Source: CAJQQY01 sp964564545 (GTDB lineage: Bacteria; Bacteroidota; Bacteroidia; Chitinophagales; Saprospiraceae). From it: 64,000 nucleotides of DNA. This document shows positions 8,257 through 16,194 of the stretch, one piece after another. Position numbers and translations under genes: made by a program. Position 1 is the stretch's first letter, and each line of letters opens with the position of its first letter. The stretch covers positions 1-64,000 of the forward strand of contig CAZMBP010000057.1 in the NCBI GenBank assembly GCA_964564545.1. Direction: 5' to 3'. Below the pieces are notes generated by a model. It was not told the origin of the DNA. It saw only the letters and a list, made by a program, of their open reading frames with translations, and searched no databases.

Positions 8257-9588
8257 ATGAATATTGCAGTCGTTGGAACTGGTTATGTTGGTCTCGTTTC
8301 AGGTACTTGTTTTGCAGAAACTGGTAACAATGTAATTTGCGTAGATATTGACGCAAGCAAAGTAGAAAGAATGCGTAATGGCGAGGTGCCAATTTACGAA
8401 CCAGGTTTAGAATTACTTTTTGAAAGAAATACTAAACAAGGAAGACTTCGCTTTACAACTAATTTAGCTGAAGCAGTTAATCATGCTGAAATCATTTTTC
8501 TAGCTCTTCCTACTCCTCCAGGAGAAGATGGATCAGCTGATTTATCATATATATTAGGTGTAGCATCTGAATTATCGACGTTAATTAAAGATTACAAAGT
8601 TATTGTTGATAAAAGTACAGTTCCTGTTGGAACAGCTGAAAAAGTACACGCGGCTATCGCAGCAAATTGTGATGAATCTCTTTTTGATGTAGTTTCAAAT
8701 CCTGAATTTTTAAGAGAAGGAGTTGCCGTTGATGATTTCTTAAAACCAGACAGAGTTGTAATCGGAACTACTTCTGAAAAAGCACAGAAAACAATGCGCC
8801 GATTGTACGAACCATTCGTTCGGCAAGGAAATCCAATCTTTTTCATGGATGAGCGTTCTGCAGAGATGACTAAATATGCGGCAAACTCTTACTTAGCAAC
8901 TCGTATTTCTTTTATGAATGAGATTGCTAATCTTTGTGAAATGACTGGAGCAAATGTAGACAATGTGAGAAAAGGAATGGGTAGTGATAACCGAATTGGA
9001 AAAAGATTCTTATTCCCAGGTGTAGGATATGGTGGAAGTTGTTTTCCAAAAGATGTTCAAGCATTAGCTAAAACTGCTGCTCAAAATGATTACGATTTCA
9101 AAATTTTGAACTCAGTAATGGATGTAAATCGTCTGCAAAAAAGTATTTTATCTGCGAAAATCTTAAGATATTTTGGTGAAGATTTGACTGGGAAAACGAT
9201 AGCAGTTTGGGGATTAGCTTTTAAGCCAAACACAGATGATATTCGTGAAGCGCCTGCTTTATATATCATAAATGATTTGATCAAAGCTGGAGCAAAAGTA
9301 GTGGCTTACGATCCGGAAGCCATGGAAAATGTAAGTGCAATCTACAATGGTCAAGTTGAAATGGCTGATGACCAATATACTTGTATCGAAAATGCAGATG
9401 CATTAGCCATCATCACAGAATGGAGTGTATTCCGTACACCTAATTTTGATCGAGTAGCTGAAGCATTGAATAATAAAGTTATTTTCGATGGAAGAAACTT
9501 ATACGATTTAAATCGAATGAAAGAATTAGGATTCCATTACGAAAGTATTGGACGAAGTATCGTTGATACAAAAGTTGAAGCGAAATAA
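8257..9588 (+). CDS. ugd: UDP-glucose 6-dehydrogenase
   Basis: Oxidises UDP-glucose twice with NAD to give UDP-glucuronate, a precursor of capsule, exopolysaccharide and other surface glycans. The 443 residues have the family layout. There is an N-terminal NAD-binding Rossmann fold (MNIAVVGTGYVGLVSG), the LPTPPGEDGSAD loop, the STVPVGTAEK segment, the central NPEFLREGVAVDDF motif, the catalytic-cysteine motif GYGGSCFPKD and the C-terminal UDP-binding domain (AFKPNTDDIREAPA). UDP-mannose or UDP-N-acetyl-sugar dehydrogenases are the main alternatives, but the sequence fits the UDP-glucose group best. It is monocistronic, ending in a hairpin terminator. Confidence 0.94.
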   Translation: MNIAVVGTGYVGLVSGTCFAETGNNVICVDIDASKVERMRNGEVPIYEPGLELLFERNTKQGRLRFTTNLAEAVNHAEIIFLALPTPPGEDGSADLSYILGVASELSTLIKDYKVIVDKSTVPVGTAEKVHAAIAANCDESLFDVVSNPEFLREGVAVDDFLKPDRVVIGTTSEKAQKTMRRLYEPFVRQGNPIFFMDERSAEMTKYAANSYLATRISFMNEIANLCEMTGANVDNVRKGMGSDNRIGKRFLFPGVGYGGSCFPKDVQALAKTAAQNDYDFKILNSVMDVNRLQKSILSAKILRYFGEDLTGKTIAVWGLAFKPNTDDIREAPALYIINDLIKAGAKVVAYDPEAMENVSAIYNGQVEMADDQYTCIENADALAIITEWSVFRTPNFDRVAEALNNKVIFDGRNLYDLNRMKELGFHYESIGRSIVDTKVEAK

Positions 9589-9608
9589 TTTTTTCTACTA
9601 AAAATATT

Positions 9609-9646
9609 AAACCGCAACTTTATTAAATTAAGGTTGCGGTTTTTTT
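9609..9646 (+). terminator. terminator of ugd
   Basis: The arms AACCGCAACTT and AAGGTTGCGGTT are followed by a run of T residues, 20 bp after the ugd stop codon. Confidence 0.85.
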
Positions 9647-9883
9647 ATTGAAAATTTCAGCTGTTGTATTCTTTTTACATTGCGACTGTTTTACGATTCT
9701 TTTTCCCAATACACTATAACAATTTAACTGCTACATAGCAAAAACAATATAACAGTCATACAACAAGTCTCCAAACTGTCATTTTAAAAATTAACTTCTT
9801 CAAAAACTGTAATCTATTCCGTAATTTTCCGTTCTGTTTCTGTATTCCTTTTTTTTCAAAAAAATAAAAACAAAACCATAAAA

Positions 9884-10513
9884 ATGAAGCGTATTCTTTT
9901 TCCTGTTTTTTTAGCTATTCTTTTTTTTAGCTGTAGCGACATTGAAACTGTAGAAGTTAAAGAAGGCAATGTAGTTATAGAATCCTACACTCGTAATAAA
10001 ACTGACTTTGCCAAACAAGGAACTTATAAACGATATTCTATTGAGGGAATTTTATTAGAAAAATCAGAATATAAAAACAACCAACTTCACGGTACTCAGG
10101 AATTTTATTATCCAAATGGACAAGTCCAAGAATTAGTTAATTATAAAAATGGTGTTCACGATGGTGAATTCAAATCTTTTTTTGAAGATGGGAAAGTTTC
10201 ACAGGAAGCTACTTATGTCGCTGGAGCCTGGGAAGGAGAATTGAAAGGTTATTTCTCAAATGGAAAAATAAAAGAAGTTTTGCTATTTGAAAAAGGAAAA
10301 GAAATGGGGTCATTCAAAGAATATCATGAAAATGGAAATTTAAAAACCGAAGGCACATACAATGGTACTGATCCAGATACTGATTTTGCACTCGAACATG
10401 GTGAGCTTAAAAAGTATGACGAAAATGGAGAGCATTACCAAACTATGAACTGCAATAATGGACGATGTACCACAACTTGGAAAAAAGAAAGTGTAGAAAT
10501 TATTATGGAATAA
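9884..10513 (+). CDS. MORN-repeat lipoprotein (YwqK-like)
   Basis: A 209-residue lipoprotein (lipobox FFSCSD) built from tandem MORN_2 repeats of roughly 22 residues. Examples are FYYPNGQVQELVNYKNGVHD, FFEDGKVSQEATYVAGAWEG, YFSNGKIKEVLLFEKGKEM and YHENGNLKTEGTYNG. Such proteins are often annotated as YwqK-family antitoxins, but in Bacteroidota they are common surface lipoproteins of unknown role, and no toxin gene lies beside it here. A loop of Cys residues near the end (MNCNNGRCTTTW) could form a disulfide. It lies 75 bp upstream of porQ on the same strand, separated by a perfect stem-loop, so co-transcription is uncertain. Confidence 0.8.
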   Translation: MKRILFPVFLAILFFSCSDIETVEVKEGNVVIESYTRNKTDFAKQGTYKRYSIEGILLEKSEYKNNQLHGTQEFYYPNGQVQELVNYKNGVHDGEFKSFFEDGKVSQEATYVAGAWEGELKGYFSNGKIKEVLLFEKGKEMGSFKEYHENGNLKTEGTYNGTDPDTDFALEHGELKKYDENGEHYQTMNCNNGRCTTTWKKESVEIIME

Positions 10514-10527
10514 AAATTAGAACAATA

Positions 10528-10563
10528 CTACTCACAAGGTGACTTAGAGTCACCTTGTGAGTA
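10528..10563. terminator. perfect 15-bp stem-loop between MORN lipoprotein and porQ
   Basis: TACTCACAAGGTGAC and GTCACCTTGTGAGTA pair perfectly around a 5- to 6-base loop. There is no T-run after it on the plus strand (it is followed by AAAACTC), so it may act as an RNA-stability element or weak terminator rather than a classical intrinsic terminator. Confidence 0.6.
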
Positions 10564-10588
10564 AAACTCAAAATAACAACAGCGTAAA

Positions 10589-11644
10589 ATGAAAAAAATA
10601 TTACCTCTCCTTTTTACTTTATTCTTTGTCCTAGAAAAAACTGATGCTCAAGTCGGAGGCGATCACATTTATGAGTTCCTCAATCTTTCCAACTCAGCAA
10701 GAGTAACTGGTCTCGCTGGAAACTTGATTACAGTAAAAGATGATGATGTTGCCTTGGCATATTCGAATCCTTCTGTCCTTAATTCCGAGATGCACCAAGC
10801 ACTCACCTTCAATTATAATTTCCATCTTTCTGATATTAGCAATGGATATTTTGGTTATGCTCATCATCTGAAAAAACAAGACTTGACTCTTCATGGAGGG
10901 CTTCAATATATCTCTTATGGAAAGTTTGATTTGACTGATAATCTAGGGAATATCAATGGCCAATTCAAAGCATCTGAGTATGCTTTGACAATGGGCGCAG
11001 GAAAACAACTATATGAAAACCTTTCTGTTGGAGCTAATTTAAAAATAATTAATTCTCAATTTGAATCGTATAATTCCTTTGGAGTGGCAACTGATTTTGC
11101 AGCTTATTATTCAGATTCAACAGGACGGTTTGGAGCAACTTTAGTTTTTAAAAATGTAGGATTTCAACTCTCAGCCTATGAAGGAAAAAATCGAGAACCA
11201 TTACCTTTCGATATTCAAATTGGTATTTCTCAAAGGCTAAAACATTTACCTTTTCGATTTTCTTTTATTGGTCATAATTTACATCGTTGGAACATCACTT
11301 ATGATGACCCTAATACTGTAGAATCAGTTTTCTTAATTGGCGATGGAGAGCAAGACAATGAAACACCTTTCAAAGATTTTGCTGATAATTTTTTCCGACA
11401 TGTAATTTTTAATGGTGAATTTCTTTTTGGAAAAGGTGAAATTATGCGCTTACGATTTGGTTATAATCACTTGATGAGAAGAGAACTTTCGGTAACTAAT
11501 TTTAGAAGTAGATCTGGTTTTTCTTTTGGACTTGGAATGAAAATTAAAAGATTTAGAATTGATTATGGTAGAGGGATTTTTCACTTTGCGGGAGGGCTAA
11601 ATCATTTGTCGATTTCAACTAATTTGAAGGAATTTAGAAGATAA
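10589..11644 (+). CDS. porQ: type IX secretion system protein PorQ
   Basis: PorQ is an outer-membrane beta-barrel of the type IX secretion system, which with PorU, PorV and PorZ attaches cargo to the cell surface. The 351-residue protein has a signal peptide ending at TDAQ and the PorQ hallmark YEFLNLSNSARVTGLAGNLI, DDDVALAYSNPSVLN, then alternating barrel strands to the end. The family is related to the PorV/FadL-type barrels. It is consistent with the sorting-domain proteins elsewhere in this window. The other Por genes are not here, which is normal as they are scattered in Bacteroidota. The TAA stop codon forms the edge of a GC-rich palindromic repeat. Confidence 0.93.
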   Translation: MKKILPLLFTLFFVLEKTDAQVGGDHIYEFLNLSNSARVTGLAGNLITVKDDDVALAYSNPSVLNSEMHQALTFNYNFHLSDISNGYFGYAHHLKKQDLTLHGGLQYISYGKFDLTDNLGNINGQFKASEYALTMGAGKQLYENLSVGANLKIINSQFESYNSFGVATDFAAYYSDSTGRFGATLVFKNVGFQLSAYEGKNREPLPFDIQIGISQRLKHLPFRFSFIGHNLHRWNITYDDPNTVESVFLIGDGEQDNETPFKDFADNFFRHVIFNGEFLFGKGEIMRLRFGYNHLMRRELSVTNFRSRSGFSFGLGMKIKRFRIDYGRGIFHFAGGLNHLSISTNLKEFRR

Positions 11645-11668
11645 CCCCCTGTCCCCTGAAGGGGAACG
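11642..11668. repeat. GC-rich palindromic repeat, copy A1
   Basis: TAACCCCCTGTCCCCTGAAG, continuing GGGAACG, contains the palindrome CCCC-TGAA-GGGG. Its first three bases are the porQ stop codon. An inverted partner lies at 11772-11796 and a second inverted pair at 33233-33257 / 33348-33372. Confidence 0.85.
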
Positions 11669-11771
11669 AAATCTTAAACTTCATCCTTGACTATTATCTT
11701 TCATTACTAACTTGAAAGTAATATCTATAGAAATACACAATCTTTAAAATTTAAAATAGGCTCAATTTTAA

Positions 11772-11796
11772 CGTTCCCCTTCAGGGGATAGGGGGT
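11772..11796. repeat. GC-rich palindromic repeat, copy A2 (inverted)
   Basis: CGTTCCCCTTCAGGGGATAG, continuing GGGGTA, is the inverted partner of copy A1, differing by one base change and one base length. It overlaps the 3' end of the minus-strand DUF2064 gene, supplying its last codons (Pro-Pro-Ile-Pro) and its TGA stop. Confidence 0.85.
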
Positions 11797-12377
11797 ATTT
11801 CCCACCCATATTTCACCCAATCCTCCTCATAATCAATATCTGAAAGCTGTGGCAAAAAGAAACATCTCTTCTCCAAACTAGCCATCCGTAAAAGTGTATT
11901 AGGGAAAACAGTTTCCGTACTCCATTCTATATTTTCAAAGACAGAAGGTTCGAACGAATTCATTCCCAATAAATAATATCCTCCATCGAACGTTGGTCCG
12001 ATGACAAATGGATACTCATCTAGTTTATCAAGAGCATTTTTTACAATCTCAGGAGTCAAAGATGGACAGTCACTTCCAACGATAATTGCCTTTCCATTTT
12101 TCTTCAAAACTTCTTGAAAAGCATTCGACATACGACTACCCAAGTCTCCTTGCGATTGCACTTTTTTATTAAAAAAATCAGTTGGCCACTCATCCTCTTT
12201 TTCAACAAATGAACTATAAAACAAAAATCGTTCGGCATCAACTGCACGAACGACTTTTTGAGTATGTCCTAAAAGGGCTTGGTAAATTTTTAGTGCTTGA
12301 TCATCTCCAACCGTTGCAGCTAAACGAGTTTTTACTTTCCCCTTTTCAATATTTTTTATAAAAATTATTATCGCCAC
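11781..12377 (-). CDS. DUF2064 / TIGR04282-type transferase-like protein
   Basis: A 198-residue GT-A-like nucleotidyl/glycosyl transferase fold protein. Motifs seen are IFIKNIEKGKVKTRLA at the N-terminus (nucleotide-binding loop), AIIVGSDCPSLTPEIV (central Asp motif) and VIGPTFDGGYYLLGM. These place it in the DUF2064 group (TIGR04282), whose members sit with arsenosugar or surface-sugar genes elsewhere; the reaction of this one is not known. The start is a GTG, since no ATG lies upstream in frame; the family N-terminus matches this choice. The last residues IPPIP and the stop codon come from an inserted palindromic repeat. It follows the efflux genes on the same strand, after an iterated-repeat spacer. 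Confidence 0.85.
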   Translation of the reverse strand: MAIIIFIKNIEKGKVKTRLAATVGDDQALKIYQALLGHTQKVVRAVDAERFLFYSSFVEKEDEWPTDFFNKKVQSQGDLGSRMSNAFQEVLKKNGKAIIVGSDCPSLTPEIVKNALDKLDEYPFVIGPTFDGGYYLLGMNSFEPSVFENIEWSTETVFPNTLLRMASLEKRCFFLPQLSDIDYEEDWVKYGWEIPPIP

Positions 12378-12381
12378 CTAT

Positions 12382-12446
12382 TTAACGGTTAATGATTAAC
12401 GGTGAATGGTATTAACCGTTAATCATTCACCGTTAACCGTTAGTTA
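12382..12446. repeat. iterated palindrome of AACGGTTAATGATT units
   Basis: The 65-bp spacer between two minus-strand genes is made almost wholly of units AACGGTTAATGATT / AACGGTGAATG read alternately on the two strands, giving a long imperfect hairpin. It starts about 5 bp upstream of the GTG start codon of the DUF2064 gene and ends beside the stop codon of the HlyD-family gene. Confidence 0.75.
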
Positions 12447-12448
12447 TT

Positions 12449-13861
12449 TTATTTGCTTTTTTCTTTTTTATCCTTCTTGTCTTTTTCTTCCAAACGCACT
12501 TGCATTCCTTCTTCTAATTTTCGAGAGATCGCAGAATATGGTCCTGAAACTACATCTTCTCCTTCTGCTAAACCAGAAAGAATTTGGATATTTTCATCAT
12601 CTTGAATTCCAGTTTGTACTTCTACCATTTTAACTGTATCAGAAGACATAACGAAAACGACTTCTTTGATTTCATCTTCATCTTTTTTCTTTTTCACTTC
12701 GTCTTCGTCTTCATCTTTTTCCTCCTCCCGAGTAGTTACAGATTGAATTGGAATACTTAAAACATCTGTTTGAGTTTCAGTATTAATATCAACTGATGCA
12801 GACATTCCAGGACGGAATGGAAACTTTTTCCCTTGCTGAACGATGTCTTTGTAGGAATCAGGATCTATCCTAACTTTTACAATAAAGTTAGTTACTTGAT
12901 CGGTATTCAATGAAATTGATGTTCCAGTATTACTTGCAGAATTAGCAATTTCAGTTACTTTCCCTATAAACTTACGATCCAAATATGCATCCACTTCAAT
13001 CTCAACCTCATCACCAAGTGCAACTCTCAATACATCATTTTCACTCACATCTACTTGCACTTCCATTGAGTTCAAATTAGCGATTCGCATGATCTCAGTT
13101 CCTGACATTTGAGCAGTTCCAACTACACGTTCCCCTTGCTCAATATTTAACTTAGAAACGATTCCTCCCATCGGTGCATAAATCGTCGTTCGCTTCAAAC
13201 TCGTACTCATTTCTTTCAGACTAGCCTGAGCACTTTTCACAGAAAATTCTGCCGCTCGCTTGCTTTGAGTCGCTGATTCAACATTCGCTTCGGCAGTTCT
13301 TACATTCGCTTCAGATGATTTGAAATTAGCTTGTAACTGTTTCAAAGTTGCTTCAGAGTTCTCAAAATCTGCTTGAGAAATCACCCCTTCTTTATATAAT
13401 AAAACATTTCGATTATGAATATCGCTTTGATTTTCTACCTGAGCCTTGATTTGATCTAATTGAGCTTCCGCTTGAATCAATTGTGCTTTGCTTCGAGCAA
13501 TCCCTGATGCGGAATTTGCAACTTGAGCCTTGCTGTTATTAACTGTTGCTTGACCTCTCTCGACCATAGATTTATAGGTGTCAGGATCAACTTTACACAA
13601 CAATTGCCCCGCCACTACTGAATCTCCTTCTTCCACAAGAAGTTCAACAATTTCTCCTGAAACGTCAGAACTGATTTTAACTTCTGTTTCTGGAAAAACT
13701 TTTCCACTAGCACCAACCATTTCTTTGATGGTTCTTTTGGATACTTTTTCAACAGTAATTTCTTCTCCCTTTGGTTTGCTTTGTCCTTTGATATAAACAA
13801 ACCCAATCAAGCCAAGTGTGGCTGCAATTAAAATATAAATTAATGTATTGTTCTTTCGCAT
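12449..13861 (-). CDS. efflux pump periplasmic adaptor (HlyD/MacA family)
   Basis: A 470-residue membrane-fusion protein that links an inner-membrane pump to a TolC-type outer-membrane channel. It has an N-terminal membrane anchor (LIYILIAATLGLIGFVYI), a biotinyl-lipoyl-like half (SGEIVELLVEEGDSVVAGQL) and a long helical hairpin of Ala/Gln/Lys-rich coiled coil (about residues 85-220). The second lipoyl half follows (TTIYAPMGGIVSKLNIEQGERV), then beta-barrel and membrane-proximal domains. Unusual is a highly charged acidic/basic insert (about residues 377-398) just before the membrane-proximal domain. It is the second gene of an operon after the TolC-family gene, 112 bp apart. The ABC or RND pump that should follow is absent; the next gene is unrelated. 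Confidence 0.9.
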   Translation of the reverse strand: MRKNNTLIYILIAATLGLIGFVYIKGQSKPKGEEITVEKVSKRTIKEMVGASGKVFPETEVKISSDVSGEIVELLVEEGDSVVAGQLLCKVDPDTYKSMVERGQATVNNSKAQVANSASGIARSKAQLIQAEAQLDQIKAQVENQSDIHNRNVLLYKEGVISQADFENSEATLKQLQANFKSSEANVRTAEANVESATQSKRAAEFSVKSAQASLKEMSTSLKRTTIYAPMGGIVSKLNIEQGERVVGTAQMSGTEIMRIANLNSMEVQVDVSENDVLRVALGDEVEIEVDAYLDRKFIGKVTEIANSASNTGTSISLNTDQVTNFIVKVRIDPDSYKDIVQQGKKFPFRPGMSASVDINTETQTDVLSIPIQSVTTREEEKDEDEDEVKKKKDEDEIKEVVFVMSSDTVKMVEVQTGIQDDENIQILSGLAEGEDVVSGPYSAISRKLEEGMQVRLEEKDKKDKKEKSK

Positions 13862-13973
13862 GGTTCAACCCCTGTCTCCCGAGAACGTTGGGAAAACGTT
13901 TGATTTGGGTATTTTTTTTTGATTTAAAAATTATCTTTCAATGAAGATCTTATTTTGTCCTGATTTGAATAAT

Positions 13974-15335
13974 TTATTTCAATTCTAATTTTTTGCCTTG
14001 GTAAAAATCCAACACTTTCAATTTGAAAATATAATCATATTTTGCAATAATCAGATCCACTTCTGCTTGATCTAAATTATTTTTAGCAGTAGCATATTCA
14101 AAGGTATTAATAGTTCCAAGCTGAAATTGTTTCTCAGAATTTTGAAAAGCTGCTTTAGATGCTTCAACTGTTCTTTCAGAAGCAGCGAGTGATCGTTTAG
14201 CAGCTCGAGCATTAGAAAGAGACGTTTGAATATCGTTTTTAAGATTTTGCTTATTGATCTCTGCGGTATATTGATTACTGATCATATTCAATTCAGCTCT
14301 ATCCATATTAATCAAATTCCGATGATTATTATAAATAGGAATACTTAAACTCAAACCAATGTTTTGTCCAAAATTTTCATCTATCTGATTTGAATATGGA
14401 TTATCTTCAAGAGCTCCATTCACTAGCCTTTTTCCTCTAGTAGAATAATTAGTATTCAATCCTCCAAAAGCGGATAGACTTGGTAATAATCCAGCTCGTG
14501 CGATATCTTTTCCTATTGCTGCACTTTTAATCCTATTTTCATCTGCTTTGATAAATGGTTGATTGGAAAGAGATGTATTGTATAAATTCGAAAATCGCAA
14601 AACATCAGGATTATCTTCCTCAGATATAACTATAGCTATCGTATTTGGTCTTTCTAATTGAATTTCTTTGCTTGGTTCTAGCTGTAATAAATTTTTAAGG
14701 TTTTGTAATCCATTAAGAACCAAATTTTCTTGAGCAATAATTGATTGGTCATCTCTAGCAATTGTTGCCAAAATTTCTAATCGAGCATTAGCAGGTCGAG
14801 CGCCTGCACGTATCAATTTATCTACCTGTGAAAGCTGACTTTCGGAAAGTTCTTTTCTCTTTTTTGCTGCATCAAGTTGTTCCTCAGCAAATAGTACATT
14901 TAAGTAAGCATTTGCAATGGTCAAACTGATATCATTTTTAGTTTGTGCCAAATCAGCCATAGAAGCTTGGATATCATATCCAGCTTGCTTGATCAAATTA
15001 TTAATTCGACTGCCATTATATATAGTAACCCCTGCATTAAGTGAGTAACGATTAGCTCCAATTGATAAAGAATTAAATGAGTTGGTTACAGGATCAATAG
15101 TTCGACCATATTGAAATGATCCACTAACTGATGCATTCAGGTTGGGTAGCCTTGAAAGCCTGTTGCCTTTTTTTGTCAATTCATCGTTTCTAACTCCTAT
15201 TTCAGCTCGTTTAATATTAATATTTTCTTGCCAAGCATATTTGATACATTTTTCCAAGGACCAAGTCTCCTGAGCAAAACTTGTGCTCATCATCAGTACG
15301 CAAGCAAAAAAAGTTAAGGTTAATTTTTTATACAT
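13974..15335 (-). CDS. TolC-family outer-membrane efflux protein
   Basis: A 453-residue outer-membrane efflux channel subunit. It has a signal peptide (LTFFACVLMMSTSFAQ), then two tandem OEP domains of long helices with short beta strands. Typical pieces are TWSLEKCIKYAWQENINIKR at the start, AYLNVLFAEEQLDAAKKR, SLSIPIYNNHRNLINMDRAE and FEYATAKNNLDQAEVDLIIA near the end. Trimeric TolC proteins form the outer channel of tripartite drug and toxin efflux or type I secretion. It is the first gene of an operon with the HlyD-type adaptor. A TATTTTTG -7 motif lies 56 bp upstream. Confidence 0.92.
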   Translation of the reverse strand: MYKKLTLTFFACVLMMSTSFAQETWSLEKCIKYAWQENINIKRAEIGVRNDELTKKGNRLSRLPNLNASVSGSFQYGRTIDPVTNSFNSLSIGANRYSLNAGVTIYNGSRINNLIKQAGYDIQASMADLAQTKNDISLTIANAYLNVLFAEEQLDAAKKRKELSESQLSQVDKLIRAGARPANARLEILATIARDDQSIIAQENLVLNGLQNLKNLLQLEPSKEIQLERPNTIAIVISEEDNPDVLRFSNLYNTSLSNQPFIKADENRIKSAAIGKDIARAGLLPSLSAFGGLNTNYSTRGKRLVNGALEDNPYSNQIDENFGQNIGLSLSIPIYNNHRNLINMDRAELNMISNQYTAEINKQNLKNDIQTSLSNARAAKRSLAASERTVEASKAAFQNSEKQFQLGTINTFEYATAKNNLDQAEVDLIIAKYDYIFKLKVLDFYQGKKLELK

Positions 15336-15390
15336 AGCTAATTCAATTTAATAAAGTGAAGGTTTGAATCTAGTTACAAAATAACGGGTG

Positions 15391-15398
15391 CAAAAATA
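15391..15398 (-). promoter_or_regulatory. possible -7 element of the TolC/HlyD operon
   Basis: On the minus strand TATTTTTG fits TANNTTTG, 56 bp before the tolC-like start. The -33 TTG is not at ideal spacing. Confidence 0.4.
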
Positions 15399-15787
15399 AT
15401 GATACAATAATAATTATGTCATTCTCTACCAACTAATTATTTATATCAAACTTCTTTTCCCAAGGATAAACGATTCAAAAAACAATACTTAGGAAAATCT
15501 CTGCTTTTAAACGCTCTCACCCTTTAGAACTAAAGGCTTCGAGTAACTTTTTATTGAGAGGTAATTCAAATTAGTTTTCATAAAGAGACACACCCTGTTT
15601 TTTCTTCATTTATGCAAAAAAAAAATATGAAGCTAGTCAAATTTAATTCAATACCTACTGCAAAAACCCTCACCTTGTCATCATAAAACAACACAGTCAG
15701 CAATAATTATTTTAAAAATTCGACTCGGTTTATTTAGGTGTTCGGCATTTCAAAGATCATTGATACATTTCGCATGTTTTCAATGTA
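15399..15787. other. gene-free stretch, possible non-coding RNA region
   Basis: No credible ORF on either strand. Small hairpins are visible: CCTTTAG-AA-CTAAAGG at 15521-15536 enclosed by CTCTCA/TGAGAG, and CATTGA/TCAATG just before the terminator at 15788. With two terminators downstream and no gene in front of them, a small RNA transcribed on the plus strand is possible but no promoter consensus is seen. Confidence 0.35.
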
Positions 15788-15824
15788 GAGGGAGGCAAAG
15801 TATGGATCGTCTCCCTCGTTTTTT
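15788..15824 (+). terminator. terminator hairpin with no upstream gene
   Basis: GAGGGAG (15788-15794) and CTCCCTC (15811-15817) pair around a 16-base loop and are followed by GTTTTTT. The nearest plus-strand gene upstream ends at 11644 and minus-strand genes lie between, so this marks the end of an unannotated transcript. Confidence 0.6.
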
Positions 15825-15844
15825 CCTAACATTTAATAAAACAT

Positions 15845-15983
15845 AAAACTGGTTATGAGGACTAAAACTACCTTCAAAACCAAATAAAGGATCATGGCTT
15901 AACGACTGAATTGAAGCAACTAAAACTATTTTAACACCCAACACCAGTTTTGAAAGGATACTTTTGAAACTGGTGTTTTTTTA
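15845..15983 (+). promoter_or_regulatory. attenuator-like leader with short ORF and strong terminator
   Basis: AAAACTGGT (15845-15853) can pair with ACCAGTTTT (15943-15951), which is also the left arm of the terminator stem 15940-15956 / 15961-15977 (GATA loop, then seven T). The two structures exclude each other, as in transcription attenuators. Between them is an 11-codon ORF starting at ATG 15855 (MRTKTTFKTK) that is rich in Thr and Lys. The first gene downstream is iscS, 212 bp on and with its own promoter motif, so the target is unclear. The pairing is seen directly; regulation is inferred. Confidence 0.4.
15940..15983 (+). terminator. very stable intrinsic terminator
   Basis: A 17-bp stem with two G-T pairs, GATA tetraloop and a seven-T tail. 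No recognisable gene precedes it on the plus strand. Confidence 0.85.
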
Positions 15984-16133
15984 TAAAAAATCAATAAAAA
16001 CTTTCATTACAACCAGAATCAAATACCCAATAGGAAAATTTTAATTTTGATATCTATTTCTTTTTTAGAGAAAAACCTTTCTTTTTTTAAAAAAATCATC
16101 TTTTTAAGTCAACTATTTTTAAGGTAAAAACGT

Positions 16134-16141
16134 TATATTTG
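16134..16141 (+). promoter_or_regulatory. predicted -7 element of the isc operon
   Basis: TATATTTG fits TANNTTTG 53 bp before the iscS start; the -33 region is T-rich without a clear TTG. Confidence 0.5.
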
Positions 16142-16194
16142 CACTCGATTTCGGTCTTTAGACTTAATCTAAATAAAGAAAATAAAATAACAAA

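Noticed and set aside
9884..10513. YwqK antitoxin of a toxin-antitoxin pair
   Set aside because: MORN_2 repeats alone do not show antitoxin function; the protein is a lipoprotein and no toxin gene is adjacent.
13862..13890. Sequence AACCCCTGTCTCCCGAGAACG upstream of the HlyD-type gene as a fifth copy of the GC-rich palindrome
   Set aside because: Only the first 10 to 13 bases match; the GGGG arm is missing, so it is not counted as a copy.
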